Shown piece after piece: positions 1 through 6,087 of a DNA stretch of 11,551 nt; position 1 is the first letter of the stretch, and every line of letters starts with the position of its first letter. The stretch lies in contig JAGHDU010000003.1 in assembly GCA_021159785.1 (NCBI GenBank), positions 1-11,551 of the forward strand. The letters are read 5' to 3'. Both the position numbers and the translations under genes were made by a program. The stretch is from Staphylothermus sp. (GTDB lineage: Archaea > Thermoproteota > Thermoprotei_A > Sulfolobales > Desulfurococcaceae). The notes under the pieces were generated by a model. The model was not told where the DNA came from and did no database searches. It was given only the letters and a program-made list of their open reading frames with translations.

Positions 1-306
1 ATATTTCTCTATATAATCTATGGTTGTTGAAGGGATATCGCTATGCAACCCAGATACTATACAATCACACAATTTCTCATTTCTAAATACATTTGTTCCA
101 TTTTCATCCATAATGCATATAGACTCACATTCTTGTATGAAATTTCTTATTGCTTCATAATAATTTACAAGCGACACAGAATAGTTGCCCTTCGAAACGT
201 GTAACAGACAGTAACTATGCTTACTATTGTCAAAGAATATTATGTATATTTTCCTTATCGTCACCAAAAACTTAGAGAAATGAACTATTCTTTTAATAAT
301 ATCCAT
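1..306 (-). CDS. Unknown protein, N-terminal part, truncated by the left window edge
   Basis: An open frame starts with ATG at 306-304 and stays open for 102 codons to base 1, so its C-terminus lies outside the window. I do not recognise the family. The visible protein starts MDIIKRIVHFSKFLVTIRK, is mixed hydrophobic and charged, and carries six cysteines, including an EC-E-S-I-C stretch and a C-D-C triplet near residues 60-90. There is no signal peptide and no clear membrane helix, though residues 10-25 are fairly hydrophobic. It begins 40 bases after the rps26e stop on the same strand, so it could be read through from that gene. I see no good ribosome binding site before the ATG; a TTG 11 codons upstream (339-337) is an alternative start with no better site. 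The open frame and protein-like composition support a real gene, but only moderately. Confidence 0.5.
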   Translation of the reverse strand, partial: MDIIKRIVHFSKFLVTIRKIYIIFFDNSKHSYCLLHVSKGNYSVSLVNYYEAIRNFIQECESICIMDENGTNVFRNEKLCDCIVSGLHSDIPSTTIDYIEKY

Positions 307-346
307 GCGATTAAAATAAGGATTGTATTCTACAAACAATACTTGT

Positions 347-634
347 CTATATTGGTTGAGGTTTTGGTTTTCTCTCATGTTCTGGTCTAACCTTCACTAT
401 ACCGAAGTGAACTGCACATGATACACAATAACACTTTGTCACCGGGTATTTCATAATTATTGCACCTTTCTTTTCAAGCTCGCGCGCAAGTTGTGGATTT
501 ACTGGACTGTACCATCTTGTAACACATATTGCTTTATCTCTTGGGACAAGTCTACCACAATTATCACATTGTACTACATCAACTTTACCTTTTGATCCTT
601 TATGTCTTCCCCTACTTTCTCTCTTCTTGGGCAT
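347..634 (-). CDS. rps26e: Small ribosomal subunit protein S26e (eS26)
   Basis: This is a 95-residue, strongly basic ribosomal protein of the archaeal/eukaryotic small subunit. In the family it sits near the mRNA exit channel at the 3' end of 16S rRNA. The sequence shows the typical Lys/Arg-rich start (PKKRESRGRHKGSKG), a first zinc-binding pair at C23/C26 (CDNC) and a second at C70/C73 (CVSC). A conserved core runs through 'PRDKAICVTRW' and the C-terminus is Pro/Lys-rich. A longer reading from GTG at 643 is possible, but that codon lies inside an AAGGTG ribosome binding site (646-641). The ATG at 634 sits 6 bases after it and gives the usual MPKKR start, so I chose 634. The gene lies downstream of polB1 on the same strand, with a 98-base gap that holds a TATA-like element. 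eS26 occurs in Crenarchaeota and relatives, which supports the taxonomic reading. Confidence 0.93.
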   Translation of the reverse strand: MPKKRESRGRHKGSKGKVDVVQCDNCGRLVPRDKAICVTRWYSPVNPQLARELEKKGAIIMKYPVTKCYCVSCAVHFGIVKVRPEHERKPKPQPI

Positions 635-698
635 TTGTTTCACCTTAATACTCCATGAACCCCATGATATAGCTCATTATTTTAGATAAAATAAAAGT

Positions 699-707
699 AT
701 TATAAAC
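699..707 (-). promoter_or_regulatory. TATA-like box before rps26e
   Basis: Read on the minus strand this is GTTTATAAT, lying 65-73 bases before the chosen rps26e ATG. Archaeal transcription normally starts about 26 bases downstream of the box centre, near 677, which would leave a leader of about 40 bases carrying the AAGGTG site. This is a pattern match only. Confidence 0.35.
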
Positions 708-732
708 TATCATGATGAAAACACACGTTGAA

Positions 733-3300
733 TTAGATAATACTAATTTCTCGTAATCTAGTACCACCTATTATATCCTCCCAATGTACGCCAAATGCTT
801 CTAATAGCTGGCTCAGAGCACTACTTATTATTTCAATATACTTATCCGGATCTATTTCATAAAGCTTAGCCAATTGAATGGCTTTGTATCCATCACGAGT
901 CCTTACTTTGACATAAGTTATTATGTCACCCTCTTCTACAGTATATCCATACATTTTTAGCTGTAGAGCGGCTTTAACATGTGGTGGTTTGTTTTTCGTA
1001 TATTCTTCAAGTCTTTTGGTCAAACCGACTCTAAAAGCTAATTGATCCAAAGTTATTTCTTTCTTCTTTAAAGAAGTATATAAGTTCTTTATTTCTTTTT
1101 CTAGCCAGTTCTTAAACAATATAAAGTCCTCTGGTGTTTGAGCGGTTTTTAACTTCTCTATAAGTTCAGTGAAAAGTTCTTTCAGAAATTCTGGTGTATT
1201 CCTCTTTTTGGCCATTAATCCCTTTATTTCGATACCACCATCGACATATCTGCCGATATAGTTTTTCTTTAAACCAGTGAATAATACATATGTGAATACC
1301 TTATCTACTTCAATTTCAAGACCTAAGGTTTTAGATACCCATTCTTGTAGTTTCATTAGTTGTTCATCTGTAGGTGCCCATAGGAATATAGAGTCTGTAT
1401 CGCCATATATTACCTTGACACCTATTTCTGCTGCCTTCTTTAGGATGGAATAAAGAGATTTTCTTCCAAGAGCTGTAACACTTTCCGCGACTGCTGGTGA
1501 GTATAATGGAAAGTTCTCTGCACCGAAAACTCCATAACTTGCATTTATGAATACCTTCATAGCTCTTTGTACAACATCATACCATGTCTGTAATTCTAAG
1601 GGTATATCTTTCGACCTTGCCTTCTTCTTATAAATGCCTACACGAAAATCTCTAAGCAAACCTGTTATTTGTGCTGTTAATCCAGGTCTATCTATACACA
1701 CCTTGTGTATTTTTTTACCTGTTTCATCAATTACATCCATTAGTTTCTTACAGTTATCAATATCAACTGTTTCATAGCTTAAGTTGTATTTCTTAATAAT
1801 ACTCGGATACAGCGACGCTACGTCAAGAACTGTTATCTTAAAGAATATTCCTTTAGGAGGCTCTATTACAAGGGCACCTGCATATTTTTTCCCTTCTATA
1901 GTTGCTTGTGTAGTACTTGCTTTACCATGCATCCATATATCTTCTGGTTCTGGGATTAAATAATTGAGTTTTCTATGAATCCAGTAGAATAGGTTTTGTA
2001 TCCATTTTGATATGCTTTTTCTACAAACATCTTCTATACCTACCTTAGCTATACGTGATAATAGTATCATAAGCCTCCATACAAGCTCGTTATTGAACGT
2101 TGTAAGCATAAGTGTTATCTCTGCGTCTCTGTAGTTGTAAGCTATAAGTCCTGATATTGTAAGTTCTCCTATATTTCCTTCGACGCTTATTTTTGATATA
2201 CCTAGAAGTGCTGAAGCTATAGAATCCAAGTTTTCTTCTTGATATTTTCCTCCAAACGCATAACTTTTGATCGCTCGATTCTTGAAGAATTTGTATAAAT
2301 CTATATGGATACTCGTCTCTATCCTAACAATATCTTCTCCGAGTCTAAATGGTATATGTTCTCGTGGTATTCCAATCCTCAATGCTCTGTTAAACAAGTA
2401 TAATAAGTCAAAATTATCACCGTTAAAAGTTATTACAAGAGGATAACTAGTAATGATCCTGAAAGTTTCATATATTAGTGCTTCTTCGGAATCAAATATC
2501 TCTATTTCAGCCTTATAGGGATATTCAGGTGGTATTTCCCCCCACGAACTTTCTCTTCCTAAAACAAGCACCTTATTGAGTCCATCATTGCTTACTAATG
2601 CAACACTAATTACAGGATACTCAGCGAGTTTGGGATTAGGAACTCTTCCTTTAAAGGGGGTGTATACCTCTATATCGATCGCTAAACGCCTAGCTTTTGG
2701 CGGTGTTTCTTCGAATAGAGGTATCCATTCCTCGGCTAGTTTAATTGTCTCTTCCGCTTCCTTGCTAAATATACTTTGTACTTTATTAATCGTCTCGGGA
2801 GATATTACGGGTTCTACCATTTTGAATACTTTCTTCATGCCAACATTTTTGATAATATACTTCATACCAGGTATTAATCGGAGATCGTAAATGTAGTTAT
2901 CATGATACTTTATCTTAGCTTCCCATGCCTTAGAAACATATTCTCTAAGTTTAGCCACGCTCAAAGGATCCTTTGTCACTATTTTTGTTAACCTTATTTT
3001 TTCCAAAGTAAAAGGGTCTATCTTAATAACAGTTTCTATACTATCAAAACCCGGATGCTCAACTATCTTTTTATTCGACTGTATTTGTTGAGGTGTTTCG
3101 TTTGTAAGAAAATATGGTTTATGACCCACGGGATCTGGTACAAAATATAACCTATCACCTTTTTCATCCAAAAATACAAGAACAGCTTTACCTATATTTC
3201 CATCGTAATATACATCGAGGAGATAAGCTGGTTTATTAAGTTCTTCTACTTGTTCTTGATCAAATAATCTATATACATTACCGATTGTACTGTATTTCAA
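733..3300 (-). CDS. polB1: Family B DNA polymerase, crenarchaeal PolB1 (Dpo1) type
   Basis: This is the replicative DNA polymerase with 3'-5' proofreading. Counting from a TTG start at 3300 it has 855 residues. The exonuclease motifs are intact: DIE at about 209-211, NGDNFD at 293-298, and YxxxD at 388-392. The polymerase motifs are intact too: A, DVASLYPS at about 493-500; B, KVFINASYG at 582-590; C, YGDTDS at 632-637 with both aspartates; and a KKNYIG segment at 678-683. The C-terminal third (LAFRVGLTKR, PPHVKAALQL, YVKVRTRDG) closely follows Sulfolobus Dpo1 as I remember it. The start is uncertain. A GTG at 3336 extends the protein by 12 residues but has no ribosome binding site, whereas AGGTG lies 5 bases before the TTG. 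The gene follows NAC closely on the same strand. Nothing points to inactivation. Confidence 0.95.
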   Translation of the reverse strand: MKYSTIGNVYRLFDQEQVEELNKPAYLLDVYYDGNIGKAVLVFLDEKGDRLYFVPDPVGHKPYFLTNETPQQIQSNKKIVEHPGFDSIETVIKIDPFTLEKIRLTKIVTKDPLSVAKLREYVSKAWEAKIKYHDNYIYDLRLIPGMKYIIKNVGMKKVFKMVEPVISPETINKVQSIFSKEAEETIKLAEEWIPLFEETPPKARRLAIDIEVYTPFKGRVPNPKLAEYPVISVALVSNDGLNKVLVLGRESSWGEIPPEYPYKAEIEIFDSEEALIYETFRIITSYPLVITFNGDNFDLLYLFNRALRIGIPREHIPFRLGEDIVRIETSIHIDLYKFFKNRAIKSYAFGGKYQEENLDSIASALLGISKISVEGNIGELTISGLIAYNYRDAEITLMLTTFNNELVWRLMILLSRIAKVGIEDVCRKSISKWIQNLFYWIHRKLNYLIPEPEDIWMHGKASTTQATIEGKKYAGALVIEPPKGIFFKITVLDVASLYPSIIKKYNLSYETVDIDNCKKLMDVIDETGKKIHKVCIDRPGLTAQITGLLRDFRVGIYKKKARSKDIPLELQTWYDVVQRAMKVFINASYGVFGAENFPLYSPAVAESVTALGRKSLYSILKKAAEIGVKVIYGDTDSIFLWAPTDEQLMKLQEWVSKTLGLEIEVDKVFTYVLFTGLKKNYIGRYVDGGIEIKGLMAKKRNTPEFLKELFTELIEKLKTAQTPEDFILFKNWLEKEIKNLYTSLKKKEITLDQLAFRVGLTKRLEEYTKNKPPHVKAALQLKMYGYTVEEGDIITYVKVRTRDGYKAIQLAKLYEIDPDKYIEIISSALSQLLEAFGVHWEDIIGGTRLREISII

Positions 3301-3354
3301 AATCCCACCTATACATAGATCGAAAATGAATTCCACATAGTGAATTCTATAACG

Positions 3355-3708
3355 TTATCTTCCGCTTTTTTCCTTCAAGTAAAGTATTGCTTCAGCTAAA
3401 TCACCTTTTGCTTTTATTAGCGCTTCTCTAGCTTCTTCTTTTGATGCTCCTGTTTGTGACATTACGAACTCTATATCTTCTTCAGATATTTCTATAGATT
3501 CCTCTATTTCCTCGACCCTTGGGGTACCTATAATCTGGAAAATCGATTGTCCACCAGATTTCATTTCAAGAACTTGTGGTTTCTCAATTACTATCTTTTT
3601 ATCTGATAAGACTATGTGTACTTCTCTCACGTCCTCTAGTTCATTTACTTGTATGCCTAGCCTTTTTAACGCACGTCTTAATTCTCTAGGACTCATTCCT
3701 GGAAACAT
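3355..3708 (-). CDS. nac: Nascent polypeptide-associated complex protein (archaeal NAC)
   Basis: NAC binds near the ribosomal exit tunnel and contacts emerging polypeptides; the archaeal form is a homodimer of alpha-type chains. The 117-residue protein begins MFPGMSPRELRRALKRLG and has a NAC domain at about residues 21-66, including the SGGQSIFQIIG strand pair. An acidic linker follows, then a UBA domain at about 75-114 (EEDIEFVMSQTGASKEEA, then KGDLAEAILYL). This order matches the family. A longer start at 3735 adds nine residues, but GGTG at 3720-3717 lies 8 bases before the ATG at 3708, and MFPG is the usual archaeal start, so I chose 3708. The gene is followed on the same strand by polB1, probably as one transcript. 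It diverges from the beta-CASP nuclease gene. Confidence 0.93.
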   Translation of the reverse strand: MFPGMSPRELRRALKRLGIQVNELEDVREVHIVLSDKKIVIEKPQVLEMKSGGQSIFQIIGTPRVEEIEESIEISEEDIEFVMSQTGASKEEAREALIKAKGDLAEAILYLKEKSGR

Positions 3709-3774
3709 TTCGTATACACCATGTAAGCATTCCATTATTGTCGTTTTCCCATATACTTTAATGGGTATGGTTAG

Positions 3775-3784
3775 GATATATAAT
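3775..3784. promoter_or_regulatory. TATA-like box between divergent NAC and aCPSF2 genes
   Basis: The near-palindromic GATATATAAT reads as a TATA-like box on both strands. On the minus strand a start near 3752 would give NAC a leader of about 45 bases. On the plus strand a start near 3806 would give the nuclease gene a short leader. A second AT-rich stretch at about 3789-3800 could instead serve the plus strand and give a leaderless mRNA. Sequence pattern only. Confidence 0.35.
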
Positions 3785-3827
3785 TTGGTTTACAAATAAA
3801 GAATATTTGCCAACGATCTAAAGGATT

Positions 3828-5126
3828 ATGGTAGCGTGTGTAGTAATGGTGTTTTTAAGAATACTTGGCGGAGGACAAGAAGTAGGGCGTGCAGCATACC
3901 TTGTTATTGATAAAAACAAATACTTCCTACTCGACTATGGTGTTAACTTCGATGAGGAAGACCGCCCACAATTTCCTCTTCACGTCCGCCCAATCGACTT
4001 GTCAGGTATAGCTATCACCCACGCTCACCTTGACCATATAGGCGCTGCTCCACTACTATATGTAACAGGAAAACCATCATTGTACATTACAAAACCAACA
4101 CTCGATATAGGAAAATTATTAATCAATGACTTCCTCAAATTGAACGCTTACTATGTTGATTATGATATAGGAGAATTCGAAGCAATGGCAAGCAAAGCAA
4201 AATTCATGGAATACGGAGTCGAGGAAGAAGCTGGAGAATATACACTATTATTTACCGACGCCGGACATATACTTGGCAGCTCTATGGTCTATCTCGAAAC
4301 ACCTAGTGGCCACAAAATACTATACACCGGTGACGTCAACACAATCCAGACATGGACACTAAACAGAGCACAACTCTGGCCTATAAAGATTGATACATTA
4401 ATAATAGAATCCACATATGGATCAACAAAACACCCTCCACGCCATATGAGCGAAAAAAGACTAATCGATGCTATAGAGGAAGTATTAGATAGCGGGGGAA
4501 CAGTATTAATACCAGCATTTAGTGTGGGTAGGACACAAGAGGTAATGTGCCTGGTACAAGCCGAAATCCCACATGCTGATGTATACGTCGATGGAATGTC
4601 CCGTGATATCACAAACATTTATCTAAAGTATAAACACTTTCTAAGAGATCAAGCTATGTTCCAAAAAGCTGTAGAAAACACATTCTTCGTACGTGGATGG
4701 AGCGATAGGAGAAAAGCATGGAAAAAACCCGGTGTTATTATATCATCAGCAGGTATGCTCAAAGGAGGACCAAGTGTTTATTATCTCAAGAAAATAAGCA
4801 ATGAACCTAAGAACGCTGTATTTCTAGTAAGTTACCAAGCACCAAATTCACCCGGACACATACTGCTTGAAAAAGGAAAGCTCGAGGAACTAGGAATTGA
4901 AGAAATGAAAGCTAGGCTTGAGTGGTTTGATTTATCAAGTCATGCTGGCAAAGATGGGCTATTATCAATTATGCACAGATATAAACACGTATTGAAAAAC
5001 ATAGTCATTATACATGGTGAGCCAGATTCAACTGCTAAGTTAGCAAGTATGGCTAAAGAAGTCCTTGGAAAAGATATTAACATCTATACCCCAGTTAATG
5101 GTGAAGAAATTAAACTTGAAGCCTAA
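3828..5126 (+). CDS. Metallo-beta-lactamase/beta-CASP ribonuclease, aCPSF2 type (no KH domains)
   Basis: This is a predicted zinc-dependent RNA nuclease of the archaeal CPSF73-like group. Family members act as endo- and/or 5'-3' exonucleases in RNA processing and decay. In the 432-residue frame the lactamase motifs are present: LLDYG (motif 1, about 34-38), HAHLDH (65-70), a histidine in DAGH (147) and the aspartate in TGDVN (169). The beta-CASP motifs are also present: EST (A, E194), SSHAG (B, H372) and IIHGE (C, H396). A histidine at motif C is the RNA-specific form. The N-terminal KH domains that mark aCPSF1/FttA are absent, so this should be the shorter aCPSF2. The gene diverges from NAC and ends 9 bases from the convergent rpl38e. 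An ATG at 3846 (MVFLRILGGG) is a reasonable alternative start; neither has a clear ribosome binding site. Confidence 0.92.
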   Translation: MVACVVMVFLRILGGGQEVGRAAYLVIDKNKYFLLDYGVNFDEEDRPQFPLHVRPIDLSGIAITHAHLDHIGAAPLLYVTGKPSLYITKPTLDIGKLLINDFLKLNAYYVDYDIGEFEAMASKAKFMEYGVEEEAGEYTLLFTDAGHILGSSMVYLETPSGHKILYTGDVNTIQTWTLNRAQLWPIKIDTLIIESTYGSTKHPPRHMSEKRLIDAIEEVLDSGGTVLIPAFSVGRTQEVMCLVQAEIPHADVYVDGMSRDITNIYLKYKHFLRDQAMFQKAVENTFFVRGWSDRRKAWKKPGVIISSAGMLKGGPSVYYLKKISNEPKNAVFLVSYQAPNSPGHILLEKGKLEELGIEEMKARLEWFDLSSHAGKDGLLSIMHRYKHVLKNIVIIHGEPDSTAKLASMAKEVLGKDINIYTPVNGEEIKLEA

Positions 5127-5135
5127 AACAATTAC

Positions 5136-5345
5136 TTATTTGATTTCAATAATATTCTCACAATTTATATCAGACAGAAAGGACTCAAGTTGTTCTAATG
5201 GTACCTTTATTGTTACGAGCTTTTTCTTAGTTCTAGCCTTGATCTTGGCTATTGATTTCTTGGTATCTCTATATACTCTACACTCTATTGCATTTTCAGC
5301 GTATTTCTTGAATTCTTCCTTACTATGTACTTCTATAGGAGCCAT
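5136..5345 (-). CDS. rpl38e: Large ribosomal subunit protein L38e (eL38)
   Basis: This 69-residue basic protein matches the small L38e family, a large-subunit protein shared by eukaryotes and part of the Archaea, notably Crenarchaeota. The recognisable pattern is the start (API-EVHS-KEEF, like P-REIHDIKEF in eukaryotes), a basic central part (KIKARTKKKLVTIKV) and the C-terminal stretch ending in ENIIEIK. The ATG at 5345 is preceded by AGGTG with 6 bases between, so the start is well supported. It is a single gene, convergent with the nuclease gene and downstream of the tRNA-Asn on the same strand, with its own TATA-like element. Confidence 0.85.
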   Translation of the reverse strand: MAPIEVHSKEEFKKYAENAIECRVYRDTKKSIAKIKARTKKKLVTIKVPLEQLESFLSDINCENIIEIK

Positions 5346-5405
5346 TTATCACACCTATTTACAATTGTTTTACGTTACCTAACCTATGAAATCACTAATG
5401 CTGGG

Positions 5406-5413
5406 ATATAAAT
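5406..5413 (-). promoter_or_regulatory. TATA-like box before rpl38e
   Basis: On the minus strand this reads ATTTATAT followed by CCC, about 60 bases before the rpl38e ATG. Transcription would be expected to start near 5383, giving a leader of about 38 bases that includes the AGGTG site. It lies beyond the 3' end of the tRNA gene, which fits separate transcription. Confidence 0.4.
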
Positions 5414-5423
5414 GTAACTGGTA

Positions 5424-5437
5424 ATTAAAAGAAGAAG
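5424..5437 (-). terminator. T-rich tail after tRNA-Asn
   Basis: Directly after the discriminator base the minus strand reads CTTCTTCTTTTAAT. Archaeal RNA polymerase often stops at T-rich runs like this, especially after stable RNA genes. No stem is needed or seen. Confidence 0.35.
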
Positions 5438-5539
5438 CGCCGGGGCGGGGATTCGAACCCCGGACCACCGGGTGTCTGCCAGGCTCCTCGAACCCGTGGG
5501 TTAACAGCCCGGCGCTCTACCAGGCTGAGCTACCCCGGC
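5438..5539 (-). tRNA. tRNA-Asn (anticodon GTT) with a 28-base intron
   Basis: Read on the minus strand, all arms of a tRNA are present. The acceptor GCCGGGG pairs with CCCCGGC, followed by discriminator G and no encoded CCA. T8 and A9 are present. The D-stem GCTC/GAGC encloses a loop with GG, and the anticodon stem is CCGGG/CCCGG. The loop is CT-GTT-A plus A, giving anticodon GTT (Asn). The T-stem CGGGG/CCCCG encloses TTCGAAT. The arms only close if 28 bases at 5474-5501 are removed after position 37, leaving 74 bases. The exact splice point fits the canonical 37/38 position. The strong GC content against AT-rich surroundings is typical of hyperthermophile tRNAs. A37 in ANN-decoding tRNAs is the usual t6A site. 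Confidence 0.95.
5474..5501 (-). other. tRNA-Asn intron (bulge-helix-bulge type)
   Basis: The 28-base intron lies between positions 37 and 38. Near its 3' end GCAG can pair with the exon bases CTGT (32-35), giving a four-base-pair central helix (one G-T pair). This leaves three-base bulges TA|A and AC|A at the two cleavage points, the form cut by archaeal splicing endonuclease. Inside the intron GGTTC and GAGCC can form a hairpin with a GAG loop. Confidence 0.8.
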
Positions 5540-5553
5540 ACCCTATCAATACG

Positions 5554-5560
5554 TTTATAT
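5554..5560 (+). promoter_or_regulatory. TATA-like box for the plus-strand sRNA
   Basis: TTTATAT lies with its centre about 40 bases before the C box of the candidate sRNA. A start about 26 bases downstream, near 5583, would fall just before the sRNA. Its reverse reading lies too close to the tRNA 5' end to serve the tRNA. Confidence 0.35.
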
Positions 5561-5567
5561 CAAGGAG

Positions 5568-5577
5568 TTTAATAATT
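5568..5577 (-). promoter_or_regulatory. TATA-like box for tRNA-Asn
   Basis: On the minus strand this reads as ATTATTAAAC, centred about 33 bases before the tRNA 5' end. A start near 5546 would leave a leader of several bases to be removed by RNase P. It sits beyond the box proposed for the opposite strand, so the two promoters interleave. Confidence 0.3.
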
Positions 5578-5591
5578 CTTATTCTTCTTGG

Positions 5592-5652
5592 AGGCGATGA
5601 TGAACATCGGCTCCGTGCAGATGAATGAAGAAGTTCCTTGGCCCTGAGCAGC
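5592..5652 (+). ncRNA. Candidate C/D box 2'-O-methylation guide sRNA
   Basis: The sequence has the order expected for an archaeal C/D box sRNA. A C box ATGATGA (5597-5603) is followed by a 14-base spacer, a weak D' element CAGA (5618-5621), a C'-like TGAATGA (5622-5628), a 15-base spacer and a perfect D box CTGA (5644-5647). Short flanking GC/GC bases can close a terminal stem. Such RNAs bind L7Ae, Nop5 and fibrillarin and direct methylation of the target base paired to the fifth base before D or D'. The D guide is complementary to GGCCAAGGAACTT. From memory this resembles a conserved segment of archaeal 23S rRNA near E. coli position 1660-1680. The target would be the first A after GGCC; the match is not verified. 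The D'/C' boxes are degenerate. The RNA starts head-to-head with tRNA-Asn and could also be processed from the leader of the next gene. Confidence 0.65.
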
Positions 5653-5752
5653 AGAAAGTTACAAAATATTCTAACTCGTTGCATTGATTACTTACTTTCA
5701 CCAAAGACTCAGCCACTTAAGTACACCCGAGTTCTACTATGAGGAGAGAGCT

Positions 5753-5989
5753 ATGAGGAAAAAGAACAAATATACAGCAACAATAACTATTGACTTAAGA
5801 CTTCTAGCTATGAGGTTTAGAGACAGAGGAAAGAAGTTCATCAGAGTACATGAGGTTGCATACGAGCTTGGTGTAAGCTCAAAAACAGCTGGTAGAATCC
5901 TAGTTACTATGACTAAACTTGGCTATTTAGTTAAATGGAGCGATGGTGTTTATATGGTATTAGACAGAAATTATACCGAAAACAAATAG
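5753..5989 (+). CDS. Small winged-helix-like DNA-binding protein of unknown role
   Basis: I do not recognise a named family. The protein has 78 residues with a basic N-terminus (MRKKNKY). A predicted winged helix-turn-helix follows: helix VHEVAYELG at about 32-40, a turn, recognition helix SSKTAGRILVTMTKLG at 42-57, and a beta wing YLVKWSDGVYMVL at 58-70. That suggests a small transcription regulator or other nucleic-acid-binding protein; it has no ligand domain, metal site or membrane segment. An upstream GTG/ATT-type extension is open to 5684. However, GAGGAG at about 5741-5746 lies 6 bases before the ATG at 5753, so I chose 5753. The gene lies between the candidate sRNA and psmA, with its own 98-base gap to psmA, and may be expressed separately from the superoperon. 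Confidence 0.75.
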   Translation: MRKKNKYTATITIDLRLLAMRFRDRGKKFIRVHEVAYELGVSSKTAGRILVTMTKLGYLVKWSDGVYMVLDRNYTENK

Positions 5990-6033
5990 AACCTATAAAG
6001 TATTCTTATATCTCTCAATAATCTTATTATTCC

Positions 6034-6047
6034 CTATAATATATACG
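6034..6047 (+). promoter_or_regulatory. TATA-like promoter of the psmA-exosome superoperon
   Basis: CTATAATATATACG is centred about 48 bases before the psmA ATG. Transcription would start near 6066 and leave a leader of about 22 bases that holds the GGTGG site (6077-6081). It is the best promoter-like element seen before the long run of plus-strand genes, so it may drive most of them. Confidence 0.45.
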
Positions 6048-6087
6048 AGTAAGTGGTATCGACAAAGGGATTTTACGGTGGTAGTAA

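Noticed and set aside
710..760. Possible second C/D box sRNA starting at ATGATGA near 712 (plus strand)
   Set aside because: No CTGA D box follows at a suitable distance and it runs into the 3' end of polB1.
5684..5752. N-terminal extension of the HTH protein
   Set aside because: The ATG at 5753 has a GAGGAG site at good spacing, while the upstream start has none and the extra residues look like leader sequence.
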